Source: VBAU01 sp036005185
GTDB taxonomy: Bacteria; Bacteroidota; Bacteroidia; Chitinophagales; Chitinophagaceae
Reading direction: 5' to 3'
DNA: 64,000 nt
Assembly (NCBI GenBank): GCA_036005185.1
Contig: DASYQS010000038.1
Span: 124,001-188,000, forward strand
Below are positions 8,830-18,076 of this stretch, one piece after another (position 1 is the stretch's first letter; each line of letters begins with the position of its first letter). The translations under genes and the position numbers were made by a program. Under the pieces are notes generated by a model. The model did not search any database and was not told the origin of the DNA. It worked only from the letters and a program-made list of their open reading frames with translations.

Positions 8830-11800
8830 TTATTCACTCAAAGCTGTCGTCTTTGCTTTTGGTGCTCCTGTTATCTTCTCCTGTAAATACTGGAATATTA
8901 CGTACAGCACGGGTATGATGAATATGCCCAGTACCACTCCGAAAAGCATGCCTCCAACAACGCTCCATCCGATGGAGTGATTTCCATTTGCCGATGCACC
9001 TTGTACAAAGATCAATGGGAGCATCCCTACTATAAAAGCAAAGGATGTCATCAAAATGGGGCGAAAACGCAAGTTGGTGGCTTCAAGTACGGACTCAATC
9101 ATTCCCATCCCATTGCGGCGGCGCTGTACAGCATATTCCACAATCAGAATGGCATTTTTTGATAACAGGCCTATTAGCATAATTAATCCAATCTGTACAT
9201 AAATATTATTGTCTAAACCGGCAAGTCCCACAAACGAAAACACACCCAGTACTCCAGTGGGTACAGTAAGTATTACAGCAAAAGGAAGAATATAACTTTC
9301 ATACTGGGCAGCCAATAAAAAGAATACAAATACAATGCTGAGCAAGAAGATAAATGCTTGCTGACCTCCCGCCGCTATTTCTTCACGTGTAATCCCCGTC
9401 CATTCATAAGCAAAGCCTCGTGGCAAGACAGCATTGGCCGTTTCCTGAACTGCTTTAATTACATCACCGGTACTATAACCCGGTTTGGGAGTGGCGTTAA
9501 TGACAACTGCGTTGTACAAATTGTTTCGGGTAACGGTTTCGGGGCCGTATGTCCGGCTAAACTTAGCAAAAGTGGTTACAGGAACCATCAGACCCAAATT
9601 ATTCTTTACATAAATGCCATTTAAAGAATTTACATCGGTGCGATAAGGAATATCTGCCTGAGCCATTACACGATAATATTTTCCAAAACGGTTGAAGTCT
9701 GAAACAAAGCTGCTACCATAATAGATTTGCAGGGTATTCATGAGTTCGCTGATGCTTACACCCAATTGTTTTGCTTTTTCATAATCTACTTCAATAGTAT
9801 ATTGTGGATTACTGGTATTAAAAGTGGTGAAGGCTGAGGCTACTTCTTTTCGCTGAGATAAAGCGCCTACAAAGCCCCAGGCTGTGCCGCCTAATTTATC
9901 CAATGGACCGCTTGCCCTGTCCTGTAGTGTTACTTCAACCCCGCTTACGTTTCCAAAACCTTGTACTGTAGGAAAGTTAACAAATATGGTAAGTGCGTCA
10001 TGTATCTGGCTTGTTTTACCAATTAACCGGCCGGCAATTTGATTGGGATTTGCTACAGGTCCTCTTTCATCTATAGGCTTTAAGCGTGAAAAAACTGCTG
10101 CGTTAGGCGAAGCAAAGGCAAAGGTAACAAAGTTCATCCCGTTCACATTCCACACATCGCTTGCCGCTCCATCCTGCAAAACGGTTTTGCTTATTTGATC
10201 GGTAGCGTTTGTGGTTCTGCTTAACGAACTACCACCTGGTGTTTGGGTTACAGCAATTATAAAACCCTGATCTTCCTCAGGAATAAAGCCTGTAGGTGTT
10301 TTCTTTACCAATACGAAGGCAGCAACAGAAATCAATAACAACCCCAATACACCTACCCACTTATGACGGGTTAAAAATCGAACACTACCCACATAACGTT
10401 GTGTAGTGGCTTTAAAGGCTGCATTAAACCCTGTAAAGAAACGAGCACTGAAGCTTTTCTTTTTACCATGCTCCCCTTCTGTATGCAGGTTTTTTAAAAA
10501 CAAAGCACATAAAGCTGGGCTAAGAGTTAAGGCATTAATAGCCGAAATACCGATTGCTGTAGCCAGTGTAATGGCAAACTGCCGATAAAACACGCCTGCC
10601 GGACCTTGCATAAAGCTTACAGGAATAAATACCGCCGCCATTACCAGCGTAATGGAAACAATTACTCCCGAAATTTCGCTCATGGTTTGGATAGTAGCTG
10701 TTCGGGCCGGCAATCCGGTACGTTCCATTCTACTATGCACGGCTTCTACTACCACAATGGCATCATCCACCACAATACCTATTGCCAATACTAATGCAAA
10801 TAAGGTAAGCAGGTTAATGCTAAATCCGAAGAGTTGCAAAAAGAAAAAAGTACCAACAATTGCCACAGGAACAGCAATAGCAGGAATAAGCGTGGAACGC
10901 AGGTCTTGCAAAAAAACAAAAACCACAATTGCAACCAGAATAAAAGCAATTAGCAAAGTTTCTTTTACCTGCTTGGTAGAAGCATCCAAAAATTCTTTGG
11001 AGTTGTACATGATTTTAAACTTCATGCCTGCAGGCAAACCTGCAGAAAATGTGTTTAGTTGGCGTTCAAGTTCTGTGATAATTTCATTGGCATTAGAACC
11101 CGGGGTTTGCAAAACACCAAAACCCGAAGCAGGTAAACCATTTAGTTTATTGGATGAGGAGTAGGTATAAGCGCCAAATTCTACACGTGCCACATCTTTT
11201 AAACGCAGAACAGAACCATCGCCGTTAGCTTTTACCACCATATTTTCATAGTCTTCGTTCTGATTGAGCTTACCCTTATATTTTATTATGTATTCGAACG
11301 ATTCGGGGCTGCTTTGACCCAAGCGCCCGGGAGCAGCTTCTATGTTCTGGTCTTTAATAGCATTTGTAACATCTTGTGGCGAAAGGTTATTCGCAGTAAG
11401 CCGATCGGGTTTCAGCCAAATACGCATAGAATAGTTTTTGGAACTAAACACTACGGCCTGCGCTACACCGGAAATACGTTGTAACTGTGGAATAACATTT
11501 ATTCTAAGATAGTTTTCCAAAAAAATCTCATCGTACTTTGTACTATCCTGGCTATACAGCCCCACAAACATTAAAAAGCTGTTTTGTACCTTTTGTGTGG
11601 AAACACCTGCCTGCACTACTTCGGGCGGCAGTTGACTATTGGCTATTGATACGCGATTTTGCACGTTTACCGCTGCAATATCTGGGTTGGTACCTTGTTT
11701 AAAAAATACGGTAAGATTCATGCTTCCATCGTTGCTAGAGTTGGAAGTCATATAGGTCATATTTTCTACGCCGTTTACAGCTTCTTCTATAGGAGTAGCC

Positions 11801-11982
11801 ACTGTACGTGCCACCACTTCAGCATTAGCTCCGGGGTAAACCGCCGTAACCTGCACACTCGGAGGTGCAATATCTGGAAACAAAGTCACAGGTAAAGTGA
11901 ATAAAGACAATCCGCCCAACAAAAGAAGGATGATTGAAATCACCGTTGATAATACCGGTCGTTGTATAAATCGTTTTAGCAT
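8830..11982 (-). CDS. RND multidrug efflux pump, AcrB/MexB (HAE-1) family inner-membrane transporter
   Basis: The 1050-residue protein has the full length of a hydrophobe/amphiphile RND transporter with 12 transmembrane segments and two large periplasmic loops. It begins LKRFIQRPVLSTVISIILLL and has the proton-relay aspartates in AIGIVVDDAIVVVEAV (TM4) and the TM10 lysine in LLSKNAILIVEYAVQ. It exports amphiphilic compounds by proton antiport together with the adaptor upstream and the TolC-type protein downstream. The 264-base gap before it holds a 9-bp hairpin close to the start codon. Confidence 0.97.
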   Translation of the reverse strand: MLKRFIQRPVLSTVISIILLLLGGLSLFTLPVTLFPDIAPPSVQVTAVYPGANAEVVARTVATPIEEAVNGVENMTYMTSNSSNDGSMNLTVFFKQGTNPDIAAVNVQNRVSIANSQLPPEVVQAGVSTQKVQNSFLMFVGLYSQDSTKYDEIFLENYLRINVIPQLQRISGVAQAVVFSSKNYSMRIWLKPDRLTANNLSPQDVTNAIKDQNIEAAPGRLGQSSPESFEYIIKYKGKLNQNEDYENMVVKANGDGSVLRLKDVARVEFGAYTYSSSNKLNGLPASGFGVLQTPGSNANEIITELERQLNTFSAGLPAGMKFKIMYNSKEFLDASTKQVKETLLIAFILVAIVVFVFLQDLRSTLIPAIAVPVAIVGTFFFLQLFGFSINLLTLFALVLAIGIVVDDAIVVVEAVHSRMERTGLPARTATIQTMSEISGVIVSITLVMAAVFIPVSFMQGPAGVFYRQFAITLATAIGISAINALTLSPALCALFLKNLHTEGEHGKKKSFSARFFTGFNAAFKATTQRYVGSVRFLTRHKWVGVLGLLLISVAAFVLVKKTPTGFIPEEDQGFIIAVTQTPGGSSLSRTTNATDQISKTVLQDGAASDVWNVNGMNFVTFAFASPNAAVFSRLKPIDERGPVANPNQIAGRLIGKTSQIHDALTIFVNFPTVQGFGNVSGVEVTLQDRASGPLDKLGGTAWGFVGALSQRKEVASAFTTFNTSNPQYTIEVDYEKAKQLGVSISELMNTLQIYYGSSFVSDFNRFGKYYRVMAQADIPYRTDVNSLNGIYVKNNLGLMVPVTTFAKFSRTYGPETVTRNNLYNAVVINATPKPGYSTGDVIKAVQETANAVLPRGFAYEWTGITREEIAAGGQQAFIFLLSIVFVFFLLAAQYESYILPFAVILTVPTGVLGVFSFVGLAGLDNNIYVQIGLIMLIGLLSKNAILIVEYAVQRRRNGMGMIESVLEATNLRFRPILMTSFAFIVGMLPLIFVQGASANGNHSIGWSVVGGMLFGVVLGIFIIPVLYVIFQYLQEKITGAPKAKTTALSE

Positions 11983-12001
11983 GGATGTAAAATTTTGTTA
12001 T

Positions 12002-12024
12002 TGACAAAAGCTTCACTTTTGTCA
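12002..12024. repeat. Hairpin just upstream of the RND pump start
   Basis: TGACAAAAG (12002-12010) and CTTTTGTCA (12016-12024) are a perfect 9-bp inverted repeat with a 5-base loop, 19 bases upstream of the pump ATG within the operon. No T-run follows on the minus strand, so it is not a standard terminator. It may affect mRNA stability or differential expression. Confidence 0.6.
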
Positions 12025-12221
12025 GCAGGTAAATAGTATTACTGATTAAAAGGATTTCTTAAAGCAACAAGATGAAAGTCGAAGTCAGCAGAGAAAATCA
12101 TCCACAATAAATTACACTTGCACGCTCTTAGGTGCCTTAAAGTTCATCACTCGTCTGTACTGACTTAATGACTTCATTTGATTTTAGTTGTTAATCATTT
12201 TATTTGTTTTTATCACCAAAC

Positions 12222-12245
12222 CTAATGTCTCAATGTCTTAATGAC
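12222..12245. repeat. 8-bp micro-repeat, three units
   Basis: CTAATGTC, TCAATGTC and TTAATGAC follow each other directly downstream of the adaptor stop codon on the minus strand. It is one of several short-period degenerate repeats in the intergenic DNA of this window. Confidence 0.6.
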
Positions 12246-12246
12246 T

Positions 12247-13443
12247 TTATAACAGAGGCTTTGCTCTTAGCAAACTATCGGTTGAAACCATTTGAGGTGT
12301 TATAGGCATTCCGTCTCTTAAACCACCCATCAATAAGGTAGATTGAGAGGACAAAACAATTCTCTCTCCTGCGTTTAAGCCATTTGAAACATAATAATAA
12401 TTGGTGGTTCTGCCGCTGATAGTAATGGGTTTGGTTACTATTTTATTACTATCGCCTACCGTATATACAAATGTTTTGTCTTGTATTTCAAAAGTTGCTT
12501 CTTGCGGTACAATAAGAACAGAGGCAAACATTTGAGGCACTCTTATTTTGCCTGTATTACCAGTTCTTAATATACGCGATGGATTGGGGAAAGATGCCCG
12601 AAAATTAATGGCGCCTACTGTTTTGTCGAACTGCCCTTCTACCAATTCTATTTTCCCTTTTTGAGTATAAACGCTATCATTTGCAAGTACCAATTCAACG
12701 GGGGGAACGTGTTTTAATTTTTCCTCCAATGTATTTCCCTGGTATCGATTTTTAAACGCAATAAAATCGGGTTCGCTCATAGAAAAATAAGCGTAAATTT
12801 CGTTTACCTGCGACAAAATAGTGAGTGGGTCATCTTCCCCCTTTCCTACAAGGCTCCCCATTTTAAAAGGAATACGTCCGATATACCCATTTACAGGCGC
12901 TTTAATGTATGCATAGCCCACGTTAATTTGTGCATTGCCTACAGTAGCTCTCGCCTGTTGTACAGATGCTTTTGCCGACTCGTAGTTTGCTTTAGCCGTT
13001 TTTAATTGTACGTCTGAAATAACATTGTTTTCAACAAGCGGGGTTAACCTGTCCATTTCTACTTTCGCTTTTTCCATGTTTGCCTGTGTAGCAAGCAAAT
13101 TTGATTTAGCATTGTTGAGTTGTTCGTTGTAAACACGGGGGTCTATCTTAAATAATAACTGGCCTGCGGTTACATAAGCACCTTCATCTACATAAATTTT
13201 TTCGAGATAACCTTCTACCTGCGGGCGAATTTCAACATTCACCTTGCCTTCGAGTGATGCAGGGAATCCCTGGTATGTTGTTGCATGCGCGGTGGACACT
13301 GAAATAACCGGTAGTTGCGGAGGCGGCATCTGATGTGCCGAATTTCCAGAAGATGAGTTGCATGCATATAAAATGAATGCCGTTGCAGCCGTCAATATCG
13401 AAAGCTGAAAAACATTGGTAACTCGTTTCAATAGTCGTTTCAT
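12247..13443 (-). CDS. RND efflux periplasmic adaptor (membrane fusion protein)
   Basis: This 398-residue HlyD/AcrA-type adaptor has a lipoprotein signal ending YACNSSSG. A biotinyl-lipoyl-like half motif follows (VRPQVEGYLEKIYVDEG-like IRPQVEGYLEKIYV, about residue 70), then an alpha-helical hairpin with VNEIYAYFSMSEPDF downstream, and the barrel/MPD region ending in LLMGGLRDGMPIT. It bridges the inner-membrane pump and the outer-membrane duct. It is the first gene of the three-gene efflux operon and lies 311 bases after the tetR stop, on the same strand. Confidence 0.95.
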   Translation of the reverse strand: MKRLLKRVTNVFQLSILTAATAFILYACNSSSGNSAHQMPPPQLPVISVSTAHATTYQGFPASLEGKVNVEIRPQVEGYLEKIYVDEGAYVTAGQLLFKIDPRVYNEQLNNAKSNLLATQANMEKAKVEMDRLTPLVENNVISDVQLKTAKANYESAKASVQQARATVGNAQINVGYAYIKAPVNGYIGRIPFKMGSLVGKGEDDPLTILSQVNEIYAYFSMSEPDFIAFKNRYQGNTLEEKLKHVPPVELVLANDSVYTQKGKIELVEGQFDKTVGAINFRASFPNPSRILRTGNTGKIRVPQMFASVLIVPQEATFEIQDKTFVYTVGDSNKIVTKPITISGRTTNYYYVSNGLNAGERIVLSSQSTLLMGGLRDGMPITPQMVSTDSLLRAKPLL

Positions 13444-13754
13444 AATAATCAGGTTGGTGATGAAAAAATTGGTTAAGGAATTAGCGATAATCTCATATGT
13501 TTATCTATTAGGACGATCAGATCAAAAAATATTGGACGTTTCATAAAAAATTTTTTAAAATTTTTTCTTGTTATATTAATTCGTTTTTAAAGAAGTAACA
13601 TAACAAATCTACTTGCAAGCAAATTTCTTTCCGGGGTGCGAATACGGCAATTTAGAGGGTGGATTGCGCTACCTGCTTCGCAGGTAATTGATCATTACAG
13701 CAGCAGTCGTTAACTACAATACCCTTTTATTTTGGTTAATTACTGAATAAACTA
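13444..13754. other. Intergenic region upstream of the efflux operon
   Basis: No gene is seen. Bases 13670-13686 form a perfect 7-bp inverted repeat, TACCTGC/GCAGGTA, with a 3-base loop. Bases 13540-13570 are extremely AT-rich. This is where a promoter and operator of the efflux operon would be expected, but I cannot fix a -33/-7 pair. Confidence 0.5.
13670..13686. repeat. Short perfect inverted repeat in the efflux-operon upstream region
   Basis: TACCTGC TTC GCAGGTA, with seven-base arms around a 3-base centre. It could be a compact hairpin repeat (such short hairpins recur in Bacteroidota intergenic DNA) or a regulator site. No T-run is adjacent. Confidence 0.55.
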
Positions 13755-14351
13755 CTAACCCAGGTTTTTAATGAAACCTTCAATTGCATCATCTAGTACT
13801 ATTTTGTTTAACTCATCGGCTATCTCAGGGTTTGCCATCTTTATTGATATCAAACCGTGCAATATGGACCAAAAGGTGTGATACTTCAAACAGATATTGG
13901 AAGAAGGTTGTTTACTTTTTTCAATCATCGCAGTAATTGGCTCCATAACCAATTTTCTGAATTCACTCCTTTCAGGAAAACATTTATCTATTTCACAGCC
14001 AGGCATGCCAAGACCAAACATCAATTGGTAGTACTGTTTATTCTTTAAAGCAAAATTCCAGTAAGCATCAGCTATGGCTTTTAGTTGCTCAGCGGGATTA
14101 TTAGATTTTTCTTTTGCTTGCTGAATTTTTTTTGAAAGCAGTTGAAATGCTTCCTTCCCAAATTCAAGCAAAATGGCTTCTTTGTTTTCAAAATGATCAT
14201 AGATCACTGGCACGCTATACTCAATGGCATCGGCAATCTTACGGATAGACACGGATTGCCATCCATCTTCCTTCACTATCTGCCAGGCAGTAGCAAGAAT
14301 TTTTGATCTTATTTCTTCTTTTTGCCGCAAGCGGCGTTCGACTATGCCCAT
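13755..14351 (-). CDS. TetR/AcrR family transcriptional regulator
   Basis: A 198-residue protein with an N-terminal helix-turn-helix: RSKILATAWQIVKEDGWQ then SVSIRKIADAIEYSVPVIYDHFENKEAIL at residues about 15-60, typical of TetR. The C-terminal half would bind a ligand and includes YYQLMFGLGMPG. It lies directly upstream of the efflux adaptor on the same strand, so it is the likely local repressor of the pump. That role is inferred from context. A small palindrome sits 14 bases before its start codon. Confidence 0.93.
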   Translation of the reverse strand: MGIVERRLRQKEEIRSKILATAWQIVKEDGWQSVSIRKIADAIEYSVPVIYDHFENKEAILLEFGKEAFQLLSKKIQQAKEKSNNPAEQLKAIADAYWNFALKNKQYYQLMFGLGMPGCEIDKCFPERSEFRKLVMEPITAMIEKSKQPSSNICLKYHTFWSILHGLISIKMANPEIADELNKIVLDDAIEGFIKNLG

Positions 14352-14652
14352 ATCACTATTTTACCTAACACCGTTAGCAAATATACCAGCGTTTTAAAAA
14401 TCAGCAAAAAATTTTTTGTTAAGAAATTATTTCCATCTTTCTGATCAGCCCATTTTAAATAGTATAAACGTGATGAATCATCTGATCAATCAATAATTTT
14501 CCTTGTTTAACATGTACTGCAATAAAACAGTTTTGGCATGCTTAAACGCTTCCTATTAGTCATGCTAACGCAATTTTTGAAAAGCCAATGTTCGGCTGGC
14601 ATTGTTTTCGAAGAAAACAAGATTGAAGCATGTAACATTAAAACTTTTAGAC
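14352..14652. other. Intergenic region between tetR and the small secreted protein
   Basis: A 301-base divergent intergenic region. Apart from the palindrome at 14365-14377 I see no gene or clear promoter. Confidence 0.4.
14365..14377. promoter_or_regulatory. Candidate operator of the TetR regulator
   Basis: CTAAC ACC GTTAG is a perfect 5-bp inverted repeat with a 3-base centre, 14 bases upstream of the tetR start codon. Size and place suit an autoregulatory site, but I see no second copy before the adaptor gene. TetR operators are often longer. Confidence 0.3.
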
Positions 14653-14958
14653 ATGAAGAAGTTGATCAGCATTTTAATTTTTGTGTGTATAGCAAGCTTT
14701 TTTTATACACTCAGCGCGCAAGTCGTTAAAAAAACAGCACAGGAAGTAAAAAAAGGAGCGAAAAAAACTGCGAATAAAACTGCAGAGATTGCTTCAAAGG
14801 GTAAGGCGAGAGTAACTGATAAAGTATATAAAGATAAAGTTGGCCCTAGCGGACAAACTATTTATATAGACGATCATTCAAAGTATTATTGGATTGATAA
14901 AAAAGGACATAGACACTATGTAACCGAAGCTGAACTAAAAAATAAAGTTCAGAAATGA
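14653..14958 (+). CDS. Small secreted Lys-rich protein, function unknown
   Basis: ATG 14653 is chosen because it begins MKKLISILIFVCIASFFYTLSAQ, a Sec signal peptide with cleavage after LSA; an upstream in-frame ATG at 14602 gives no signal. The mature part is a Lys/Ala-rich helix (repeats of KKTA, KKGA, NKTA) followed by a basic/aromatic C-terminus including GQTIYIDDHSKYYWIDKKGH. The total is 101 residues. It is probably exported to the periplasm. No family is recognised. Confidence 0.7.
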   Translation: MKKLISILIFVCIASFFYTLSAQVVKKTAQEVKKGAKKTANKTAEIASKGKARVTDKVYKDKVGPSGQTIYIDDHSKYYWIDKKGHRHYVTEAELKNKVQK

Positions 14959-15081
14959 TAATGATAATTTAATTGCCATCCTCGTTTCTTAACCGTTCAT
15001 GTATCAAAGAAGGTTAATGGTAAATTATTTTTTGCCATCAACGAAATTTATCGTAGATTGATATTTCAAAACCTTCTAGTT

Positions 15082-16569
15082 ATGAAACGGAAACTTCTAC
15101 TCTTATTAGTTGCTACTATTTTATTTTCTTCCATTTTCGCACAAAAAACTAAACAAATCACTGGCTTTGCGATCACCGCCCCGCAAAAAGGTCAAACAGG
15201 CTGGAAAGAAGTTCGCTTGGTTGATATTACTACGGGCGATGAACTAAGACCTATTTACAAAAGCAGTGATGAAATTGAAATTTTAAATGCGCGAACAGGA
15301 AAACCTGTAGTAAAAAAAGAAATAAAGGCAAATACAGCATTAGCAAAAAAGGTGGTAAACCTGGATTTTGAATTAGACAAAAAAGATGCAGCAAGTAATG
15401 CTCATGTTTACACAATTGATGATGGCAAAAACTTACAGGAATTGAAACTGGATGCGGAAAAAATTGCGACGCTTAAACAAAAGACGCTTACTAAGATTGT
15501 CGTCGTGAACAAAGAAATGAGAGATAAATTACAAGTTCAAACTGATAAGCCATTTGCGACAAACTCGGCTGCATGCGCTTATGATAAAAAACATGAAAGG
15601 CTATATTATACACCCATGGGCATAAATCAACTACGGTATATTGATCTGAAATCAAAAACATCAAAAATCTATTATTTCGAAGATGAGCCGTTTGGTGCAG
15701 TAACCGGATTAGGTGACGCAGGAAATCAAATTCCCCGTATGGTATTTGCTTCCGATGGCAACGGTTATGCGTTATCCAATAATGCCAACCATTTGATCCG
15801 ATTCACTACTGATAAAAACGCAGCCATTACAGATCTTGGTGCCTTAACAGATGACCCTGCTAACGCCAGTTTTTCTGTCCGTAATCCAGCAGGCTATGGT
15901 GGCGATATGATAGCAGATGCGTCAGGTAATTTATACCTCATAACCGGTAACCGGAATGTTTTCAAGATTTCAATTGCCAGCAAAGTTGCAACCTACCAAG
16001 GAACCATTAAAGGATTACCTCAGGGATTTACCACTAACGGTGCGATGGTTGAAGAAGGAAGCAAGGTAATTGTATGCAGTTCTCAATCAACAGTAGGATA
16101 TTTCAGATTTGATCTTGTTACCATGCAGGCAGAAAAAGTTTCGACAAATGAATCTGTGTTTAATGCGTCTGACCTTGCTAATGGTAACCTGGCGTTTGAA
16201 AAGAAAAAGAAAGAAAAGAAACAGCCTCAGGTAATTGAAGAACCAATAAAGCAAGAAACAGATGTTGCAGTACAAAGACAAAATGTTCAGCAAGAAGTTT
16301 TATTACGAAATAACATATCAGTTTATCCAAATCCTGTAACTACCGGCGTATTTAAACTCGCATTTAACGATCAACCAGAAGGACGATACCAGGTTCAATT
16401 CATGGATATTTCAGGAAAAGTGATCAGCACAAAAAATGTTATGATTCAAAACAAAATGCAGGTTGAAGAATTCAGGCTCCCTGGATTTATTACGGCCGGA
16501 AATTACCTGGTGAAAGTAATTAGTGAAACAAATAAGATTTCTATTGTTGAAAAGATCACAGTAGAATAA
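15082..16569 (+). CDS. Secreted beta-propeller-like protein with type IX secretion (type A) sorting domain
   Basis: From ATG 15082 (MKRKLLLLLVATILFSSIFAQ, a signal peptide) the product has 495 residues. The middle (about 160-370) has repeated segments reminiscent of NHL/propeller blades, such as LYYTPMGINQLRYIDL and MVFASDGNGYALSNNANHL. A Lys-rich linker (KKKKEKKQPQ) precedes the C-terminal sorting domain, which starts ISVYPNPVTTGVFKL and ends KISIVEKITVE. T9SS passengers are moved across the outer membrane and the C-terminal domain is removed. The substrate or ligand is unknown. Confidence 0.85.
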   Translation: MKRKLLLLLVATILFSSIFAQKTKQITGFAITAPQKGQTGWKEVRLVDITTGDELRPIYKSSDEIEILNARTGKPVVKKEIKANTALAKKVVNLDFELDKKDAASNAHVYTIDDGKNLQELKLDAEKIATLKQKTLTKIVVVNKEMRDKLQVQTDKPFATNSAACAYDKKHERLYYTPMGINQLRYIDLKSKTSKIYYFEDEPFGAVTGLGDAGNQIPRMVFASDGNGYALSNNANHLIRFTTDKNAAITDLGALTDDPANASFSVRNPAGYGGDMIADASGNLYLITGNRNVFKISIASKVATYQGTIKGLPQGFTTNGAMVEEGSKVIVCSSQSTVGYFRFDLVTMQAEKVSTNESVFNASDLANGNLAFEKKKKEKKQPQVIEEPIKQETDVAVQRQNVQQEVLLRNNISVYPNPVTTGVFKLAFNDQPEGRYQVQFMDISGKVISTKNVMIQNKMQVEEFRLPGFITAGNYLVKVISETNKISIVEKITVE

Positions 16570-16602
16570 TGTGCTTTTTTTAGTTCTATTCCTCAAGGGT
16601 AG

Positions 16603-16640
16603 CAGGGTCTCAGGGTAATTCCGATGACCCTGTTTTTATT
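16603..16640 (+). terminator. Rho-independent terminator after the T9SS protein gene
   Basis: CAGGGTC (16603-16609) pairs with GACCCTG (16626-16632), followed by TTTTTATTT. It lies 33 bases after the stop at 16569, between convergent genes. Confidence 0.75.
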
Positions 16641-16684
16641 TGAGAAATGGGTACTGAAAAATTATAACCGTCTGTCGACAATTT

Positions 16685-18076
16685 TCAAAATGTGTTTAAA
16701 TATTTTGAAGAAGGAAGAAAAATGGTGAAGATGGTTTCTCCATTTTGTATTGAATGAACTGTTATTTCGCCTTTATGCAATTGAACAATTCTTTTTGCCA
16801 GCGATAATCCCAAACCAAAACCTCCCGCTGTGCGATTTTCTTCAACCCGATAAAATGGTTGAAAGATATTCTCAAGCTCATTCGCCGGAATCCCCGAACC
16901 AATATTCTTGACAGAAATCGTAATATTTTTTTCCTCTACTTGCAATAAAATAATCGCTTGTTGATCTTTTGAATACTTGCAAGCATTCAGTACAATATTT
17001 TTTATTGCAGTAAATAACAATTCTTCGTTTCCCATTACCAATAAACTTTCTTCATCTTCAGGAAGGCCATAAAAATCAACTAAAACAGAATAAGCTTCGT
17101 TTGATTTTGTCATTTCGGAAGGCATTCGCAAAATAATCTCATCTATCCTGACTGGTTTAATATCAATTCCACCTTTACTCCCTGAAGCTTTAGCAAATTC
17201 AAGCAAAGTACGAGTAAGCTTGCCCATATGCTGTATATCATGATAAACTGATTGCATCACTTTGCGATATTCCTCAGGGCTTCTCTCCTTTTGTAGTGTT
17301 ACTTCCAATTGACTGGAAATAGAAGTGAGCGGTGTTGACAGTTCATGCGAGGCATTTGAAATAAACCTTCTTTGCAACTCAAAACTTTCTTGTAGCCGGT
17401 TCAGAAGTTTGTTGAATGTATCAGAAAGGTAATACCATTCATCGCGGGCAGATCCTGTTTCCATTCTCCTTGCTAGGTTATGAGCAGAAATTTCGTTGAC
17501 TTCATATGCAATTTTACCCAAAGGCCTCAACAGTCTTCCAGAAAAAAAATAACCGATGATAATAGAAATAACGGTACCACCCAAAAAACTTATGGTCAGG
17601 ATGAGCAAAAGCCGGTTTAAATACTGCCGGCCATTTATGTCATACCCCGCCGCTATAATTACAACATTAATCTTTGAGTCAGTATATTGATAAAAAACAA
17701 CGTCCCTTTTACTTATTACTGAGTAGATTTTTTTATTTGCTCGCACTTTGAGCAGTTTTTCTGTAGTTACATTTAAAGTATCTTCTTCATCATCATTAAA
17801 TGAATACACTTTTCTGTTGAAATGATCATAGACTTGAACTGTTTTATGTGTAAAGGCAATTGCAGTTAGCGAATCGATTTTCTGGATGAGGTGAGGGTTA
17901 AAAGTTTCAGCCCGGCTAAGAAAGCGGCCCGTGGTAATGGCCATATTTGTTAGGCGTGTATCAATATATTTTTCCCTGCTCGTAAATGCAAACAAATATA
18001 TAATCGCACAAGCAAAGCCCAAGATGCAGAATACAATCGTAGAGAATAGAAAAGTGATTTTTAAGCGTACAGGCAT
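16685..18076 (-). CDS. Sensor histidine kinase (HAMP-HisKA-HATPase)
   Basis: A 463-residue membrane kinase with transmembrane segments at about residues 8-30 and 155-177 flanking a periplasmic sensor of roughly 125 residues. HAMP comes next, then the HisKA motif SNASHELSTPLTSI with phospho-acceptor His244. The HATPase_c domain follows with IKNIVLNACKYSKD (N box) and AGGFGLGLSLAKRIV (G box). Its start ATG overlaps the stop of the response-regulator gene (TAATG), so the two are translationally coupled. The signal sensed cannot be read from the sequence. Confidence 0.96.
   Translation of the reverse strand: MPVRLKITFLFSTIVFCILGFACAIIYLFAFTSREKYIDTRLTNMAITTGRFLSRAETFNPHLIQKIDSLTAIAFTHKTVQVYDHFNRKVYSFNDDEEDTLNVTTEKLLKVRANKKIYSVISKRDVVFYQYTDSKINVVIIAAGYDINGRQYLNRLLLILTISFLGGTVISIIIGYFFSGRLLRPLGKIAYEVNEISAHNLARRMETGSARDEWYYLSDTFNKLLNRLQESFELQRRFISNASHELSTPLTSISSQLEVTLQKERSPEEYRKVMQSVYHDIQHMGKLTRTLLEFAKASGSKGGIDIKPVRIDEIILRMPSEMTKSNEAYSVLVDFYGLPEDEESLLVMGNEELLFTAIKNIVLNACKYSKDQQAIILLQVEEKNITISVKNIGSGIPANELENIFQPFYRVEENRTAGGFGLGLSLAKRIVQLHKGEITVHSIQNGETIFTIFLPSSKYLNTF

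Noticed and set aside
10652..11164. 170-codon plus-strand ORF inside the RND pump gene
   Set aside because: It is a Thr/Ser/Ile-rich shadow of a conserved coding region on the other strand.
14538..14729. 63-codon ORF overlapping the start of the small secreted protein gene
   Set aside because: The overlapping frame has a clear signal peptide and this one does not.
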